64,000 nt of DNA from Gp1-AA133 sp964641665 (GTDB lineage: Bacteria > Acidobacteriota > Terriglobia > Terriglobales > Acidobacteriaceae): contig CAZXKO010000064.1 in the NCBI GenBank assembly GCA_964641665.1, positions 1-64,000 of the forward strand. The letters run 5' to 3'. Made by a program: the position numbers and the translations under genes. Positions 33,210 to 44,586 of the stretch are shown here, piece by piece (the first letter of the stretch is position 1; every line of letters starts with the position of its first letter). The notes beneath the pieces are model-generated. The model ran no database searches, was not told where the DNA came from, and worked only from the letters and a program-made list of their open reading frames with translations.

Positions 33210-34154
33210 GTGAACCTCTTGCGTTGTTGCTTCGGCATTTCTGTCGTGTGGTTAGCGATTTCAGGAGCTGCGCAGAACTCCGGCGCGGCATCGAGTGCTC
33301 CGGCACGGCCGAAAATCGTCGGCGTCGCCCACATTGGGATTCGGACCGACGATCTCGCCGCGGCGCGTAAGTTCTATAGCGGGCTGCTCGGATACCAGGA
33401 GCCCTTCAGCATCGACAAGCCCAAGTCGGAGGGCGGCGGTTTACTCCTGACCTATTTCAAGGTGAACGACCACCAGTACATCGAAGTCTTTCCCGAACTC
33501 ACCGACCCGAAGCAGGATCGTCTGTCGCATATCTCCTTCGAAACGACGGATGCTGAACAGTTACGCGCTTATCTCGCCAGCAAGGGAGTCAAAGTTCCCG
33601 ATAAGCTGGAGCCCATGGAAGACGGCAATCGCGGCTTCGACGTGACCGATCCCGACGGCCACGATGTAGAGTTCGTCCAGCTGATGCCGGGATCGCTCCA
33701 CAGCCGCAACTTCGGCAAGTTTCTGCCGTCTTCCCGTATCTCTGACCACATCATCCACGTGGGCGTGGTGGTGAGCGATCGCGCTGCCGCCGATCACTTC
33801 TACCGGGACATTCTGGGGTTCAAGGATTTCTGGCACGGAGGCATGACGGATGACAAGACGGACTGGGTCGACATGCGCGTACCGGATGGAACCGACTGGC
33901 TGGAGTACATGCTGAACGTCCACGATCCGGACCCTAAAGAACTCGGCGTGATGCACCACATGGCGCTAGGTGTGCCGAGCGTCAAGGCCGGATACGCAAC
34001 GATTCTGAAGCGCGGGCCCAAGCCCTCCGAGCCGCCTCAGATCGGCCGCGATGGCAAGTGGCAGTTGAACCTCTGTGACCCGAACTTCACTCGCGTAGAA
34101 CTGATGGAACCCAGGCCGGTGCGGAAACCGTGCTGCTCACCCATTCTGCACTGA
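33210..34154 (+). CDS. secreted protein with two VOC domains
   Basis: 314 residues from GTG 33210, preceded by GAAGGAG. A signal peptide (LLRCCFGISVVWLAISGAAQ) is followed by two glyoxalase/dioxygenase-like halves, about 38-155 (GVAHIGIRTDDLAAARKFYS to DPDGHDVEFVQL) and 165-305 (HVGVVVSDRAAADHFYRDI to DPNFTRVELME). The His and Glu expected as metal ligands are in place in both. The substrate is unknown; an exported double-VOC protein is uncommon outside Acidobacteria. Confidence 0.82.
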   Translation: MNLLRCCFGISVVWLAISGAAQNSGAASSAPARPKIVGVAHIGIRTDDLAAARKFYSGLLGYQEPFSIDKPKSEGGGLLLTYFKVNDHQYIEVFPELTDPKQDRLSHISFETTDAEQLRAYLASKGVKVPDKLEPMEDGNRGFDVTDPDGHDVEFVQLMPGSLHSRNFGKFLPSSRISDHIIHVGVVVSDRAAADHFYRDILGFKDFWHGGMTDDKTDWVDMRVPDGTDWLEYMLNVHDPDPKELGVMHHMALGVPSVKAGYATILKRGPKPSEPPQIGRDGKWQLNLCDPNFTRVELMEPRPVRKPCCSPILH

Positions 34155-34362
34155 CCGTCTTCCATTCCTAAGGTCCGCAGGGGCAATAAGAGAGAGTGGG
34201 CCGTCCACTACTAGGCCCCCGTCCGACGTTCTTCCTGGCAATCCGCTATAGATCACTTGCACTGCGATTCAAGCTAGCCCCGGCTCCTGTAATCATGATT
34301 GCCTTGACTGCTATATAGGACTACTGCCGACCGTTTTCAATTCTGTTCGCTAGGATGTTGCT

Positions 34363-35625
34363 ATGACGTTGCCTCGCTCTGCCCGTTTCTTCGTCCCTTT
34401 CGTTTACCATCTGCTCCTGAGCGCCCTCGTGCTGACAGCGTGCGGCGCAGCTTTCGCTGACGATGACGGCCACAAGGTTGTTGGAGGTTATTTCGAGGAG
34501 TGGAGTATCTACTTCGCGAGCTTCAATGTGGCGAACCTGCAGAGCAACGGGGTCGCGGACAAGCTCACGCACCTCACCTATGCTTTTGGTGGAGTTAGCA
34601 GCACCGGGTGTTATATTGCCGACTCTTGGGCGGACTATCAGTCGCCCTATCTGCCGACCGTCACCGGTCCCTATGCTGGGCCTCTGTACGGCAACTTCGC
34701 CGCGCTGCTTCAGTTAAAGCAACTACATCCGAATCTTAAAGTACTGATCTCACTGGCAGGCGCCCCCGGGTTCTCTGCTGCTGCGGCGACCGACGCCACG
34801 CGGCAAGCTTTTGTGGCTTCTTGTATCGATCTGTTTATCGACGGCAACGTCGCGCCTGGGATTTCGGCAGTGGGGGTCTTCGACGGAATTGACATCGACT
34901 GGGAGTTCCCTGCTCCGTCCGATACTACGAATGCCACGCTGCTGCTGCGTGAATTCCGGAAGCAGTTGGACAGCCTCGGACGGGCCAACCACCGCCACTA
35001 CCTGCTCACCATGTTCGGACCCGCCGGCCAGCAGAACTTTTCCAATATTGAGCTGGCAAAGGTGGCGCGCACGCTCGACTTTTACAACGTGCAGGGCTAC
35101 GATTTCCATGGCACTTGGGAGACCTCGACCAACCACGCTTCGCCATTGTTCGATAGCCCGCAGGATCCGGCTGTCGCCGACAATTTCTATATCGACTACA
35201 CAATTAATGCTTACCTGCAGGCGGGCGTACCCGCACGCAAACTTGTGCTCGGCATTCCCCTGTATGGGCGCGGCTGGAGTGGGGTTCCCAGTACCCATCA
35301 CGGCCTTTACCAGACCTCTACCGCTGCAGCCCCATTCGAGCCCGCAGACTTCCTGCAAACTCCCGGGGTAGAGACCTATCTCACGCTCTCCACCGCAACT
35401 ACTTCGGGTTACCAACGCTACTTCGATCGCCGGCGGATCGCGGTTTGGCTCTACAACGCGACGACACAGACGTTCTGGAGCTATGACGATCCGACGACCG
35501 TCCGACTGAAGACGATCTACATCAATCGTGGCGGCCTCGGGGGAGCCTTCGTTTGGGCGGTGAAAGACGATGACGGGTCAGGCACCCTGATCAAGACAAT
35601 GGCGGATGGCTTAAGCCGGCATTGA
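34363..35625 (+). CDS. secreted GH18 chitinase
   Basis: 420 residues with an N-terminal signal peptide (about 1-32, ending AAFA). The GH18 barrel starts with VVGGYFEEWSIY and carries the catalytic DxxDxDxE as D174-G-I-D-I-D-W-E181; LVLGIPLYGRGWSG and a late AFVWAVKDDDG complete the family signature. It should cleave chitin or chito-oligosaccharides by substrate-assisted catalysis outside the cytoplasm. No carbohydrate-binding module. The cysteine in LTACGA could alternatively be a lipobox. Confidence 0.92.
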   Translation: MTLPRSARFFVPFVYHLLLSALVLTACGAAFADDDGHKVVGGYFEEWSIYFASFNVANLQSNGVADKLTHLTYAFGGVSSTGCYIADSWADYQSPYLPTVTGPYAGPLYGNFAALLQLKQLHPNLKVLISLAGAPGFSAAAATDATRQAFVASCIDLFIDGNVAPGISAVGVFDGIDIDWEFPAPSDTTNATLLLREFRKQLDSLGRANHRHYLLTMFGPAGQQNFSNIELAKVARTLDFYNVQGYDFHGTWETSTNHASPLFDSPQDPAVADNFYIDYTINAYLQAGVPARKLVLGIPLYGRGWSGVPSTHHGLYQTSTAAAPFEPADFLQTPGVETYLTLSTATTSGYQRYFDRRRIAVWLYNATTQTFWSYDDPTTVRLKTIYINRGGLGGAFVWAVKDDDGSGTLIKTMADGLSRH

Positions 35626-35663
35626 TCGTGAAAAACACGAGCATCGTGGGTCTGTTTAGCGGT

Positions 35664-36566
35664 CTAACGGGTCGCGGGGACGGCAGCCGCCGCCGTCAGC
35701 ACGATCTTCGGATGAAACAGCGTTCCGGCCACCCGGGTCGCGATCGCGATCAGCTCACCCTGGCCGTAAAAGACCTTCACCTGTTTGGCGCGCGAGAAAT
35801 CGGGCAGGTTGACGGCCCGGCCGCTACGCACATGGGCGGCGATCTCGTCGGTCGCTGTCACGGAGGGCATCTCAGGAAGTAATTGCCGGGGATGGACAAA
35901 CGTTTCTTCCAGGGGCCCTCGGGCCGTGGCTTCTTCGACCTGTTCCAGGGTGTGTGCGTCGGCAATCGCGAATTCCGCTACACGGGTACGGCGCAGGGAC
36001 CCGAGATGAGCACCACAGCCCAGTTCCCTGCCCAGGTCATGCGCCACCGATCGCATGTAGGTGCCGGAAGCCACATGGGCGTAGAAATTGGCCAGGTCGC
36101 CGTGGCAGGCGGTGATCTCGAACTCCTTGATCTCGACCGAGACCGGTTCGAGCGTCACTTCCTTCTTTTTCCGCGCCAGCTTGTAGGCGGGCACGCCTTG
36201 AATCTTTTTCGCGGAGAACGGCGGCGGCACCTGCTGGATGACTCCGTGGAAGCGTCCGGCGAGCTCCTGTAGCTGCGCCAGCGAGAGCGCCACGCCCTGC
36301 GCCGCCCCGGTAGGCTGCCCTTCGGCGTCGTAGGTGTCGGTCGCGAATCCGAAGCGGATGGTGCCTTCGTAGGTCTTCTCCGATGACGCGTAGAACTGGG
36401 CCAGGCGGGTGAAGCTGCCGACCACCAGCGGCAGCACTCCAGTCGCCAAGGGATCGAGCGTACCCAGGTGCCCGATGGAGCGCTGCCCAAGAATGCGGCG
36501 GACGCGGTTGACGACGTCGTGCGAGGTCAGACCGGCGGGCTTGTCGATAATGAGAACTGCATTCAT
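35664..36566 (-). CDS. truB: tRNA pseudouridine55 synthase TruB
   Basis: 300 residues. It opens with AVLIIDKPAGLTSHDVVNRVRR and has the catalytic block GHLGTLDPLATGVLP (Asp of the GxxDxxAxG motif) and RSVAHDLGRELGCGAHLGSLRR, all diagnostic of TruB. A PUA-like C-terminal part follows. It makes Psi55 in the T-loop of tRNAs. Convergent with the chitinase gene 38 bases away and divergent from the rhomboid gene. Confidence 0.95.
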   Translation of the reverse strand: MNAVLIIDKPAGLTSHDVVNRVRRILGQRSIGHLGTLDPLATGVLPLVVGSFTRLAQFYASSEKTYEGTIRFGFATDTYDAEGQPTGAAQGVALSLAQLQELAGRFHGVIQQVPPPFSAKKIQGVPAYKLARKKKEVTLEPVSVEIKEFEITACHGDLANFYAHVASGTYMRSVAHDLGRELGCGAHLGSLRRTRVAEFAIADAHTLEQVEEATARGPLEETFVHPRQLLPEMPSVTATDEIAAHVRSGRAVNLPDFSRAKQVKVFYGQGELIAIATRVAGTLFHPKIVLTAAAAVPATR

Positions 36567-36656
36567 GAGAGAATCGAGACCTTGGACCCGAGCGCTGGCG
36601 TCGAAAGCGACTTGCCCAGATACAGATTACTAAATTACTGAGCCACTCGATCCTTT

Positions 36657-37361
36657 ATGTTCCCTCTCCGCGACGATCAGCCTACCTTCAGCACGCCGTT
36701 CATCACGTACTTTCTGATCGCACTGAATCTGGTCATCTATTTTTTCGAATGGCAGGTTGGCCTGCAAAATCCCCGCGCAGCTGATGCCTTGTTGGTTCAG
36801 TTCGCTACGGTGCCTCGCCGCGAAATCGGCCTTCTGACAGGCGTGCCGGTATTCAGCCCCTTACTGGCATTCCTTCCGATCTTCACGTCAATGTTTTTGC
36901 ACGGCTCATGGCTGCACGTGGTCGGGAATATGTGGATGCTCTACATATTTGGCGACAACATTGAGGACTATCTCGGACATTTCCGCTACCTCGTGTTTTA
37001 CATCCTGTGTGGACTGGCGGCAGGCTTTACCCACATTCTGTTCAATGCTTCCTCCCGGGCACCGACGGTGGGCGCCAGTGGCGCGATAGCAGGCGTGATG
37101 GGCGCCTACCTGGTTCTCTATCCGCATGCGCGCGTGCTTACGTGGTTCTTCTTCATCATCATCCTTCCGTTTCCTGCGTGGCTGTGGCTGATCATTTGGG
37201 CTGCGCAGCAGTTCCTGAGCGGCACCGCAGCTTCGTTCGCACCAACCACCCAGATGGGCGGGATCGCCTTCTGGGCACACGTAGGTGGATTTGTCGTCGG
37301 CATCTTGCTGATTAAACTCTTCCCCCAGCGTCGGAACCGCTACCGGTACGCGACCTGGTAG
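36657..37361 (+). CDS. rhomboid-family intramembrane serine protease
   Basis: 234 residues, six or seven membrane helices. Active-site Ser141 in GASGAIAG, His208 in FWAHVGGF, and the HxxxN oxyanion helix residues H87 and N91 in WLHVVGNMW are all present, so it should be active. A cytosolic N-terminus of about 13 residues and a basic C-terminal tail (PQRRNRYR). Substrates unknown. Confidence 0.93.
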   Translation: MFPLRDDQPTFSTPFITYFLIALNLVIYFFEWQVGLQNPRAADALLVQFATVPRREIGLLTGVPVFSPLLAFLPIFTSMFLHGSWLHVVGNMWMLYIFGDNIEDYLGHFRYLVFYILCGLAAGFTHILFNASSRAPTVGASGAIAGVMGAYLVLYPHARVLTWFFFIIILPFPAWLWLIIWAAQQFLSGTAASFAPTTQMGGIAFWAHVGGFVVGILLIKLFPQRRNRYRYATW

Positions 37362-37468
37362 GGAACGCCGCAGCACTCAATGTGCTACATGAGATATTTG
37401 TTGGAAATCAAAATCGGGCAAGTAATTACTTCGTCCTGATCTGACGTGGGGAGGTTTACTGGCGACCG

Positions 37469-38219
37469 TCACAGGGTTCCTGAAGTCGGTGCGATCGTCA
37501 GCTCCTCGACCGTTCTACCAATCGGTAGCGTGGGCGCGCCCACCAGCGCCTGGGCAACAGTCTCTGCGGACATCATGTTTTTTGCGCGGCGCATCGGGCC
37601 AGGGTGTATCCCAGATGTCGGTATCCGTAGCCCCAGGAAGAAGGGCGATCACACGAATACCTCGCGGGCGCAGTTCTTCGCGTAGGGTGTTGGTCAGGCC
37701 CAGGGCGCCGTGCTTGGACGCGCAGTAGCCGGACCAACCCGAGAAAACCTGCTTCGCGGCGATCGACAGGTTGTTCACGATCGTTCCACCATCGGGCATC
37801 GGCGCCAGGATCGCGCGGGTCACCAGGAAGGTTTCGGTCAGGTTGGTGTCAATCACTGCCTTCCAGTCTGCGTAGGAAACCTTCTCGACGGGCACGCTCG
37901 GGTGGGCGATGCCGGCGTTGTTGATAACAATGTCGACGCGGCCGAATTGCTTCTTGACGCTGGCCGCGAGGGATTGCACCGCCTCGGGATCACGCACATC
38001 GCACACCTTGGCGAGCACCCGGGATCCCATGCGGGTCAGTTCCCTGCCCGCTCTTTCGAGCGGCAACTTCCAGCCGGTGATGACAAGTTCGCAGCTTTCC
38101 GTCGCGAGCAAACGCGCAATCGCAAGTCCGATGCCGCGGCCGGCGCCCGTAATGAGGGCGACCTTGCCGCGCAGACGCGGTCGTCTTCCCTGCTTCCTTC
38201 GGGCTTTGGAGCGCGGCAA
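37469..38219 (-). pseudogene. short-chain dehydrogenase/reductase with a frameshift near the 3' end
   Basis: From TTG 38219, two bases after the folE stop, the frame encodes an SDR: VALITGAGRGIGLAIA (cofactor), NNAGIAH, and the catalytic Tyr/Lys in GYCASKH. After PWPDAPRKK the frame is lost, but the -1/+2 frame continues with MMSAETVAQALVG, LPIGRTVEEL and ends TSGTL at 37469. A run of six A (37578-37583) marks the slip, so one extra base explains it. In its setting it resembles a sepiapterin- or dihydrofolate-reductase-type SDR of pterin metabolism. It may be a real frameshift or a sequencing error. Confidence 0.82.
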
Positions 38220-38221
38220 GC

Positions 38222-38845
38222 TCAGACCCCATTCGCCCGGTTGCGGATGAGCGACAGGAATTCGCTGCGGGTTTCTTCTTCCTGGCGGAAGCAGCCCAGC
38301 ATGGACGATGTGACCGCGGCGGAATGTTGCTTCTCCACGCCGCGCATCATCATGCAGAGATGGCGTGCTTCGATCACCACGCCGACGCCCTGGGGTTCGA
38401 TGACTTTCTGAATGGTCTCCGCGATCTGCGTGGTCAGCCGTTCCTGGATCTGCAGGCGGCGGGAAAACAGCTCGATGAGCCGAGGAATTTTGCTTAGGCC
38501 GATGACCTTCCCGTTTGGGATGTAGGCGACATGTACCTTGCCGAAGAAGGGCAGCATGTGGTGCTCGCACAGGCTGAACATTTCGACGTCTTTGACGATG
38601 ACCATTTCGTCGTAGGTCACCGTGAACAGGGCTTTCTTGAGGAGCGCTTCGGGATCTTCGCGGTAGCCCTTGGTCAGGAAATCGAGCGCATTGTGCACTC
38701 GTTCGGGGGTGCGCTGCAGGCCCTCGCGCGCGGGGTCTTCGCCCAGGCGCACGATCATCTCGCGGATGAGTTCTTCGAAGCTCGCGCTGGTGATCGTCGG
38801 CGCTTCGATCGTTGACTTCATGGTTGCCTTCTGTCTCTCCGTCAT
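38222..38845 (-). CDS. folE: GTP cyclohydrolase I
   Basis: 207 residues. The zinc and catalytic residues are present in SLCEHHMLPFFGKVHVAY and EARHLCMMMRGVEKQ, with LSKIPRLIELFSRRLQ and RLTTQIAETI between. It converts GTP to 7,8-dihydroneopterin triphosphate, the first step to folate or biopterin-type cofactors. Downstream of two PTPS genes (127-base gap) and directly coupled to the SDR, so the pterin branch is more likely served than folate alone. Confidence 0.96.
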   Translation of the reverse strand: MTERQKATMKSTIEAPTITSASFEELIREMIVRLGEDPAREGLQRTPERVHNALDFLTKGYREDPEALLKKALFTVTYDEMVIVKDVEMFSLCEHHMLPFFGKVHVAYIPNGKVIGLSKIPRLIELFSRRLQIQERLTTQIAETIQKVIEPQGVGVVIEARHLCMMMRGVEKQHSAAVTSSMLGCFRQEEETRSEFLSLIRNRANGV

Positions 38846-38972
38846 TCTTCCGCCGCTTCGCGGCTAGGAGTCCCCTGTGTTAGGCCGGTGTCTCGTTCCT
38901 CCGAGCAAGATGCCGCGGCAAACATCGCCGTGGCCGACACAGGCGAGGGCGCCTGTGCCTACGCGGTTCGTG

Positions 38973-39395
38973 CTACCCGCGAAGTTCTGCGCCTCCGGCA
39001 TATTCGAAGGAATTCATCATAGTCTCTTCCATGCGTACCTTTTCCAGATGAGCCTCGCGGAAACCTCGCCGCAAAATATCGTAAATCGTCACGCACAGGT
39101 TCTCGGTCGTGGGCACCTCGTTCGCGAATTCGGGCAACGTGTTCAGGTTCTGATGACCGAAGCGGTCCAGAATTTCATTTGCGACGAAACCGTCAAGATC
39201 GACCAGGTTGCAGACCATGCCGGTTTGCGGATTAACCGGGCCACTGACGGTCACTTCCAGGTGATAGTTGTGCCCGTGGCCGTACGGGTTGTTGCACTTG
39301 CCATAAGTTTCGCGGTTCCATGCGTCCGGCATCTCGCTGCTGTGCAGGCGGTGAGACGCCGAGAAGCGGTAGCGGCGGGTGAGATGAGCCTTCAT
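38973..39395 (-). CDS. 6-pyruvoyltetrahydropterin synthase family protein, copy 2
   Basis: 140 residues. Zinc ligands H15, H40 and H42 (GHGHNY) and the catalytic Cys34 in GKCNNPYGHGHNY are intact. This CNNP.GHGHNY form is that of eukaryotic PTPS rather than of QueD. The product of FolE would be its substrate. It overlaps the other PTPS gene by 4 bases. QueD-like activity cannot be excluded. Confidence 0.9.
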   Translation of the reverse strand: MKAHLTRRYRFSASHRLHSSEMPDAWNRETYGKCNNPYGHGHNYHLEVTVSGPVNPQTGMVCNLVDLDGFVANEILDRFGHQNLNTLPEFANEVPTTENLCVTIYDILRRGFREAHLEKVRMEETMMNSFEYAGGAELRG

Positions 39396-39802
39396 GCCTC
39401 TCCGTAGAAATCGACGAACAGGTCCGGTGTTTCGTAAACCCGCACCCGGTGCAGTTGCGCCGCCTTCAGTTTAGGAGATAAGCGCTGCCAGATCGCGATA
39501 GCCAGATTTTCGGTGGTCGGAATCTGATTGAAGAACTCAGGTACCTCTTTGTTTAGGAAACGGTGATCCATCGCGTCGAGGACTTCGCGATTCATGATCT
39601 CTTTGAGTTGCTTCAGGTCGACGACGAAACCGGACTTGGGGTCGACGTGGCCCTTCACGGTAACCTCGAGCGTGTAGTTGTGCCCGTGGCCGTTGGGGTT
39701 GTTGCACTTGCCGAAGATCGCGCGATTCTGCTCCGGGGTGAATGCCGGATTGTGGTAGTAGTGCGAGGCGGCGAATTCGGTTTTACGAGTGAGATAGACC
39801 AT
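39392..39802 (-). CDS. 6-pyruvoyltetrahydropterin synthase family protein, copy 1
   Basis: 136 residues with H14, H39, H41 and Cys33 in GKCNNPNGHGHNY, identical over this motif to animal PTPS. QIPTTENLAIAIW and RVYETPDLFVDF give the remaining active-site Thr/Glu. The second of two tandem, clearly diverged paralogues, 9 bases after the glycosyltransferase gene. The two may form a heteromer or serve different pterin branches. Confidence 0.9.
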   Translation of the reverse strand: MVYLTRKTEFAASHYYHNPAFTPEQNRAIFGKCNNPNGHGHNYTLEVTVKGHVDPKSGFVVDLKQLKEIMNREVLDAMDHRFLNKEVPEFFNQIPTTENLAIAIWQRLSPKLKAAQLHRVRVYETPDLFVDFYGEA

Positions 39803-39811
39803 GTTGCTCCG

Positions 39812-40849
39812 TCAGGAAACCGGCAGGATGTTGGCGGAATGCCCGGGATAAATCCGTCCTTTCCAGGATACCTGCCCTCGCCTGTAGAACAGTTTCGACC
39901 GCAGCAGCAGATACGAAAAAAGGGGCAGACCCAGAATGCCGAGAAGGTTTGACAGCCAGGAAAAGTGAGCAGTTGCGATTCGCCTGACGGTCAGCAGCGG
40001 AAAGATCAGCATGAGAGCCGCGAACCGCCACTCCCCCGCGGAGACGCCAATCGCTGAGAGAGCGAGACCGGCGATTGCGAGCAGAAAGTCCACCGCCCGT
40101 CGAAGGGCCAACAGGGCCGGTGAAGGAAACAGCAAGCATAGGTTCTTGGTCCAGCCCTCGCGCAATTGATCGAAGCTATGGTACATGCGCGTGCGCACAG
40201 CATCCCCACCGTAGCGAAAAAAGATCCTGCGACCGCTGTCACGCACCGCTCGCGCTAAGGCTACGTCTTCAAGCAGCGAGTCGGCGACTGCCGCGTGTCC
40301 ACCCGCAGCGTCGTAGGCTGAGCGGGAAATCAACAGGTACTGTCCGTTGGCGGCCGCCATGTTGGTAGAAAAGTCGCTGACTCTCGAAGGAGGGTATTTT
40401 CGCGCCAGCTCGGCGAAGATCACCGGCATGATTGCCTTCTCCCAGAACGTGTGGACTTCCTGCTCGGGAGAGTAGGAAAGCAAATCCGCACCGTGTTGCT
40501 TTGCCTCGGCCAGGGCGTGCGCCAACGAACCCGGCCGATGTACGGTGTCGGCATCCGTAAAAAGCAACCACTCGCCTTTAGCCTGCTTGGCGCCGGCGGT
40601 TACGGCGTTGTTCTTGCCTGTCCAGCCTGCGGGCAACGGGCCGGGCTGAATTACCTTCACGCCGGAGAAGGACTCGGCGATGGCACGGGTGCGATCGGTG
40701 GAGCCGTCGTCGACCACGATGATTTCAAATATCACTCCCGTCTGCGCCACCAGCGATTCCAGGCATGCTCCCAGGCAGGCTTCTTCATTGCGAGCCGGCA
40801 CGATCACCGACACAGAAGGCCCTTCCGACCCTGGCGGTAGCGTCCCCAT
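39812..40849 (-). CDS. membrane GT2-family glycosyltransferase (HpnB/CrtQ-like)
   Basis: 345 residues. The GT-A domain runs from VSVIVPARNEEA through VVDDGSTDRT and FTDADTVHRPG (DxD) to LLEDVALAR (ED motif); LPAGWTGKNNA is typical of HpnB and CrtQ-type enzymes. Three to four helices follow (about 235-320). A lipid or carotenoid/hopanoid-like acceptor is suggested by the family; its place as first gene of the pterin operon raises pterin glycosylation as an alternative. Its ATG is only 25 bases from the divergent TlpA-like start. Confidence 0.85.
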   Translation of the reverse strand: MGTLPPGSEGPSVSVIVPARNEEACLGACLESLVAQTGVIFEIIVVDDGSTDRTRAIAESFSGVKVIQPGPLPAGWTGKNNAVTAGAKQAKGEWLLFTDADTVHRPGSLAHALAEAKQHGADLLSYSPEQEVHTFWEKAIMPVIFAELARKYPPSRVSDFSTNMAAANGQYLLISRSAYDAAGGHAAVADSLLEDVALARAVRDSGRRIFFRYGGDAVRTRMYHSFDQLREGWTKNLCLLFPSPALLALRRAVDFLLAIAGLALSAIGVSAGEWRFAALMLIFPLLTVRRIATAHFSWLSNLLGILGLPLFSYLLLRSKLFYRRGQVSWKGRIYPGHSANILPVS

Positions 40850-40874
40850 AGGGAGAATCTATTATTATAGCTAG
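40850..40874. promoter_or_regulatory. 25-base divergent promoter gap
   Basis: Only 25 bases separate the divergent start codons. On the minus strand TATAAT (40869 to 40864) would start RNA within about 10 bases of the glycosyltransferase ATG; on the plus strand TATTAT (40860-40865) would start RNA at about the GTG of the TlpA-like gene. No good -35 is visible for either. Leaderless or near-leaderless transcripts are implied if both starts are right. Confidence 0.4.
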
Positions 40875-41366
40875 GTGCGACGCATCTTCTTCCCTCTTGT
40901 CCTGGCAGTGGCCCTACTTATGCCCGGTTGTTACAGCGGTGGCCGTCCGCCGCGAATCGGCGGGGTTGCTCCGGACTTCACAGTCAAAGACGACGAACGT
41001 ACCGTGAAGTTGAGCGACTACCGCGGGCAGGTCGTGGTGCTGAACTTCTGGGCTACCTGGTGCCCGCCCTGCGTGGAAGAGACTCCGTCCCTGGTGCAGA
41101 TGCAACAACGGTTGAAGGACAGAGGCATCGTAGTGCTCGGGGTTAGCGAGGACGTAGACGAAGGCGCCTATCATCGATTCCTGAAGGCCTACAACATGAA
41201 TCTGGTTACCGTGCGTGACCCCGCCGCGAAAACCAAGGGGCTTTACGGGACGGTGATGATCCCAGAGACCTACGTCATCGACCGCAAGGGCGTGCTGCGG
41301 CGCAAGTTTGTGAGCGCGGTGGATTGGAACACGCCCGAGATTGTGGATTTCCTGACCAAGCTGTGA
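40875..41366 (+). CDS. TlpA/ResA-like thioredoxin-fold lipoprotein
   Basis: 163 residues starting at GTG. A lipoprotein signal (VALLMPGC, lipidated Cys19) is followed by an AhpC/TSA-Redoxin-type thioredoxin domain with WCPPC (C63-C66) and TVMIPETYVID (cis-Pro loop). Such proteins reduce disulfides outside the cytoplasm, for example in cytochrome c maturation. Downstream gene overlaps its stop codon. Confidence 0.9.
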   Translation: MRRIFFPLVLAVALLMPGCYSGGRPPRIGGVAPDFTVKDDERTVKLSDYRGQVVVLNFWATWCPPCVEETPSLVQMQQRLKDRGIVVLGVSEDVDEGAYHRFLKAYNMNLVTVRDPAAKTKGLYGTVMIPETYVIDRKGVLRRKFVSAVDWNTPEIVDFLTKL

Positions 41367-41953
41367 GTGCGACTACTTCGGTGGCATTCGGCAAATTCCA
41401 CCTACTCGCCGCCTTCCTTTTGGCCTTTGCCATGAGTCCGCCGGCGCATCCGCCCCAGAAAGAGTCTGTGATGAAACCCAAAGTAGTCGACGAGTCCGGT
41501 TTTACTGTGGTCGGAATTGAAGTTCGCACGAGCAACGCGAAAGAGATGTCGCCGGAGGGCACGATCGGCAAGCAGTGGGCACGCTTCATGCAAGAAAACC
41601 TGGCGGCGAGGATTCCCAATAAGGCCGACTCCTCAGTTCTCGCGGTGTACAGCGACTACGCCAGCGACAAAGACGGAGAATACAACTTCCTGATCGGGGC
41701 TCGGGTTACCTCGGCCAAGGAGGTCCCTGCCGGAATGGTGGGGAAGAAGGTCCCGGCAGGACGGTACGCGGTGTTCACTTCGGGGAAGGGGCCGGTGGGG
41801 AAAGTCGTTCTTGGCCTTTGGCAGAAAATCTGGGCGATCCCGAAGGCAGAACCCGGGGGAGATCGGGACTACCGGGTTGACTACGAGGTGTACGACGAGC
41901 GGGCCGCGAATCCTAACGATGCGCAGGTGGACGTGCACATCGGGATCAAGTGA
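41363..41953 (+). CDS. GyrI-like/effector-binding domain protein, probably exported
   Basis: 196 residues if started at GTG 41363, which overlaps the TlpA stop (GTGA); this gives a signal-like N-terminus (FHLLAAFLLAFAMS). The rest is an AraC-type effector-binding/GyrI-like domain: GFTVVGIEVRTSN, NFLIGARVTSAKEVPAGM, VPAGRYAVFTS, and YRVDYEVYDER with a C-terminal VDVHIGIK. These domains bind small hydrophobic ligands. ATG 41432 or 41471 would give a cytoplasmic protein. Confidence 0.75.
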   Translation: MSATTSVAFGKFHLLAAFLLAFAMSPPAHPPQKESVMKPKVVDESGFTVVGIEVRTSNAKEMSPEGTIGKQWARFMQENLAARIPNKADSSVLAVYSDYASDKDGEYNFLIGARVTSAKEVPAGMVGKKVPAGRYAVFTSGKGPVGKVVLGLWQKIWAIPKAEPGGDRDYRVDYEVYDERAANPNDAQVDVHIGIK

Positions 41954-42009
41954 TCTGGATACGCAGCATGCGTGGTAGAAAAATCGTTGCGGCCGCGGGT
42001 CTCGCTAGC

Positions 42010-42070
42010 GAACACAGGGTCCTTCGACTTCGTTCGGCTGGCGCCTCTCTTCGCTCAGGATGACAATTCG
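42010..42070 (+). repeat. dispersed intergenic repeat, copy 3
   Basis: Variant of the repeat at 9788 and 27799: AGGGTCCTTCGACTTCG, TTCGGCTGGCGCCTC, CGCTCAGGATGACA. It lies between the convergent GyrI-like and copper ATPase genes. Confidence 0.72.
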
Positions 42071-42108
42071 GTTAGATGGACTCTTCCCCTTGGCCGAAGT
42101 CAAGGCTG

Positions 42109-44586
<2,478 letters not shown>

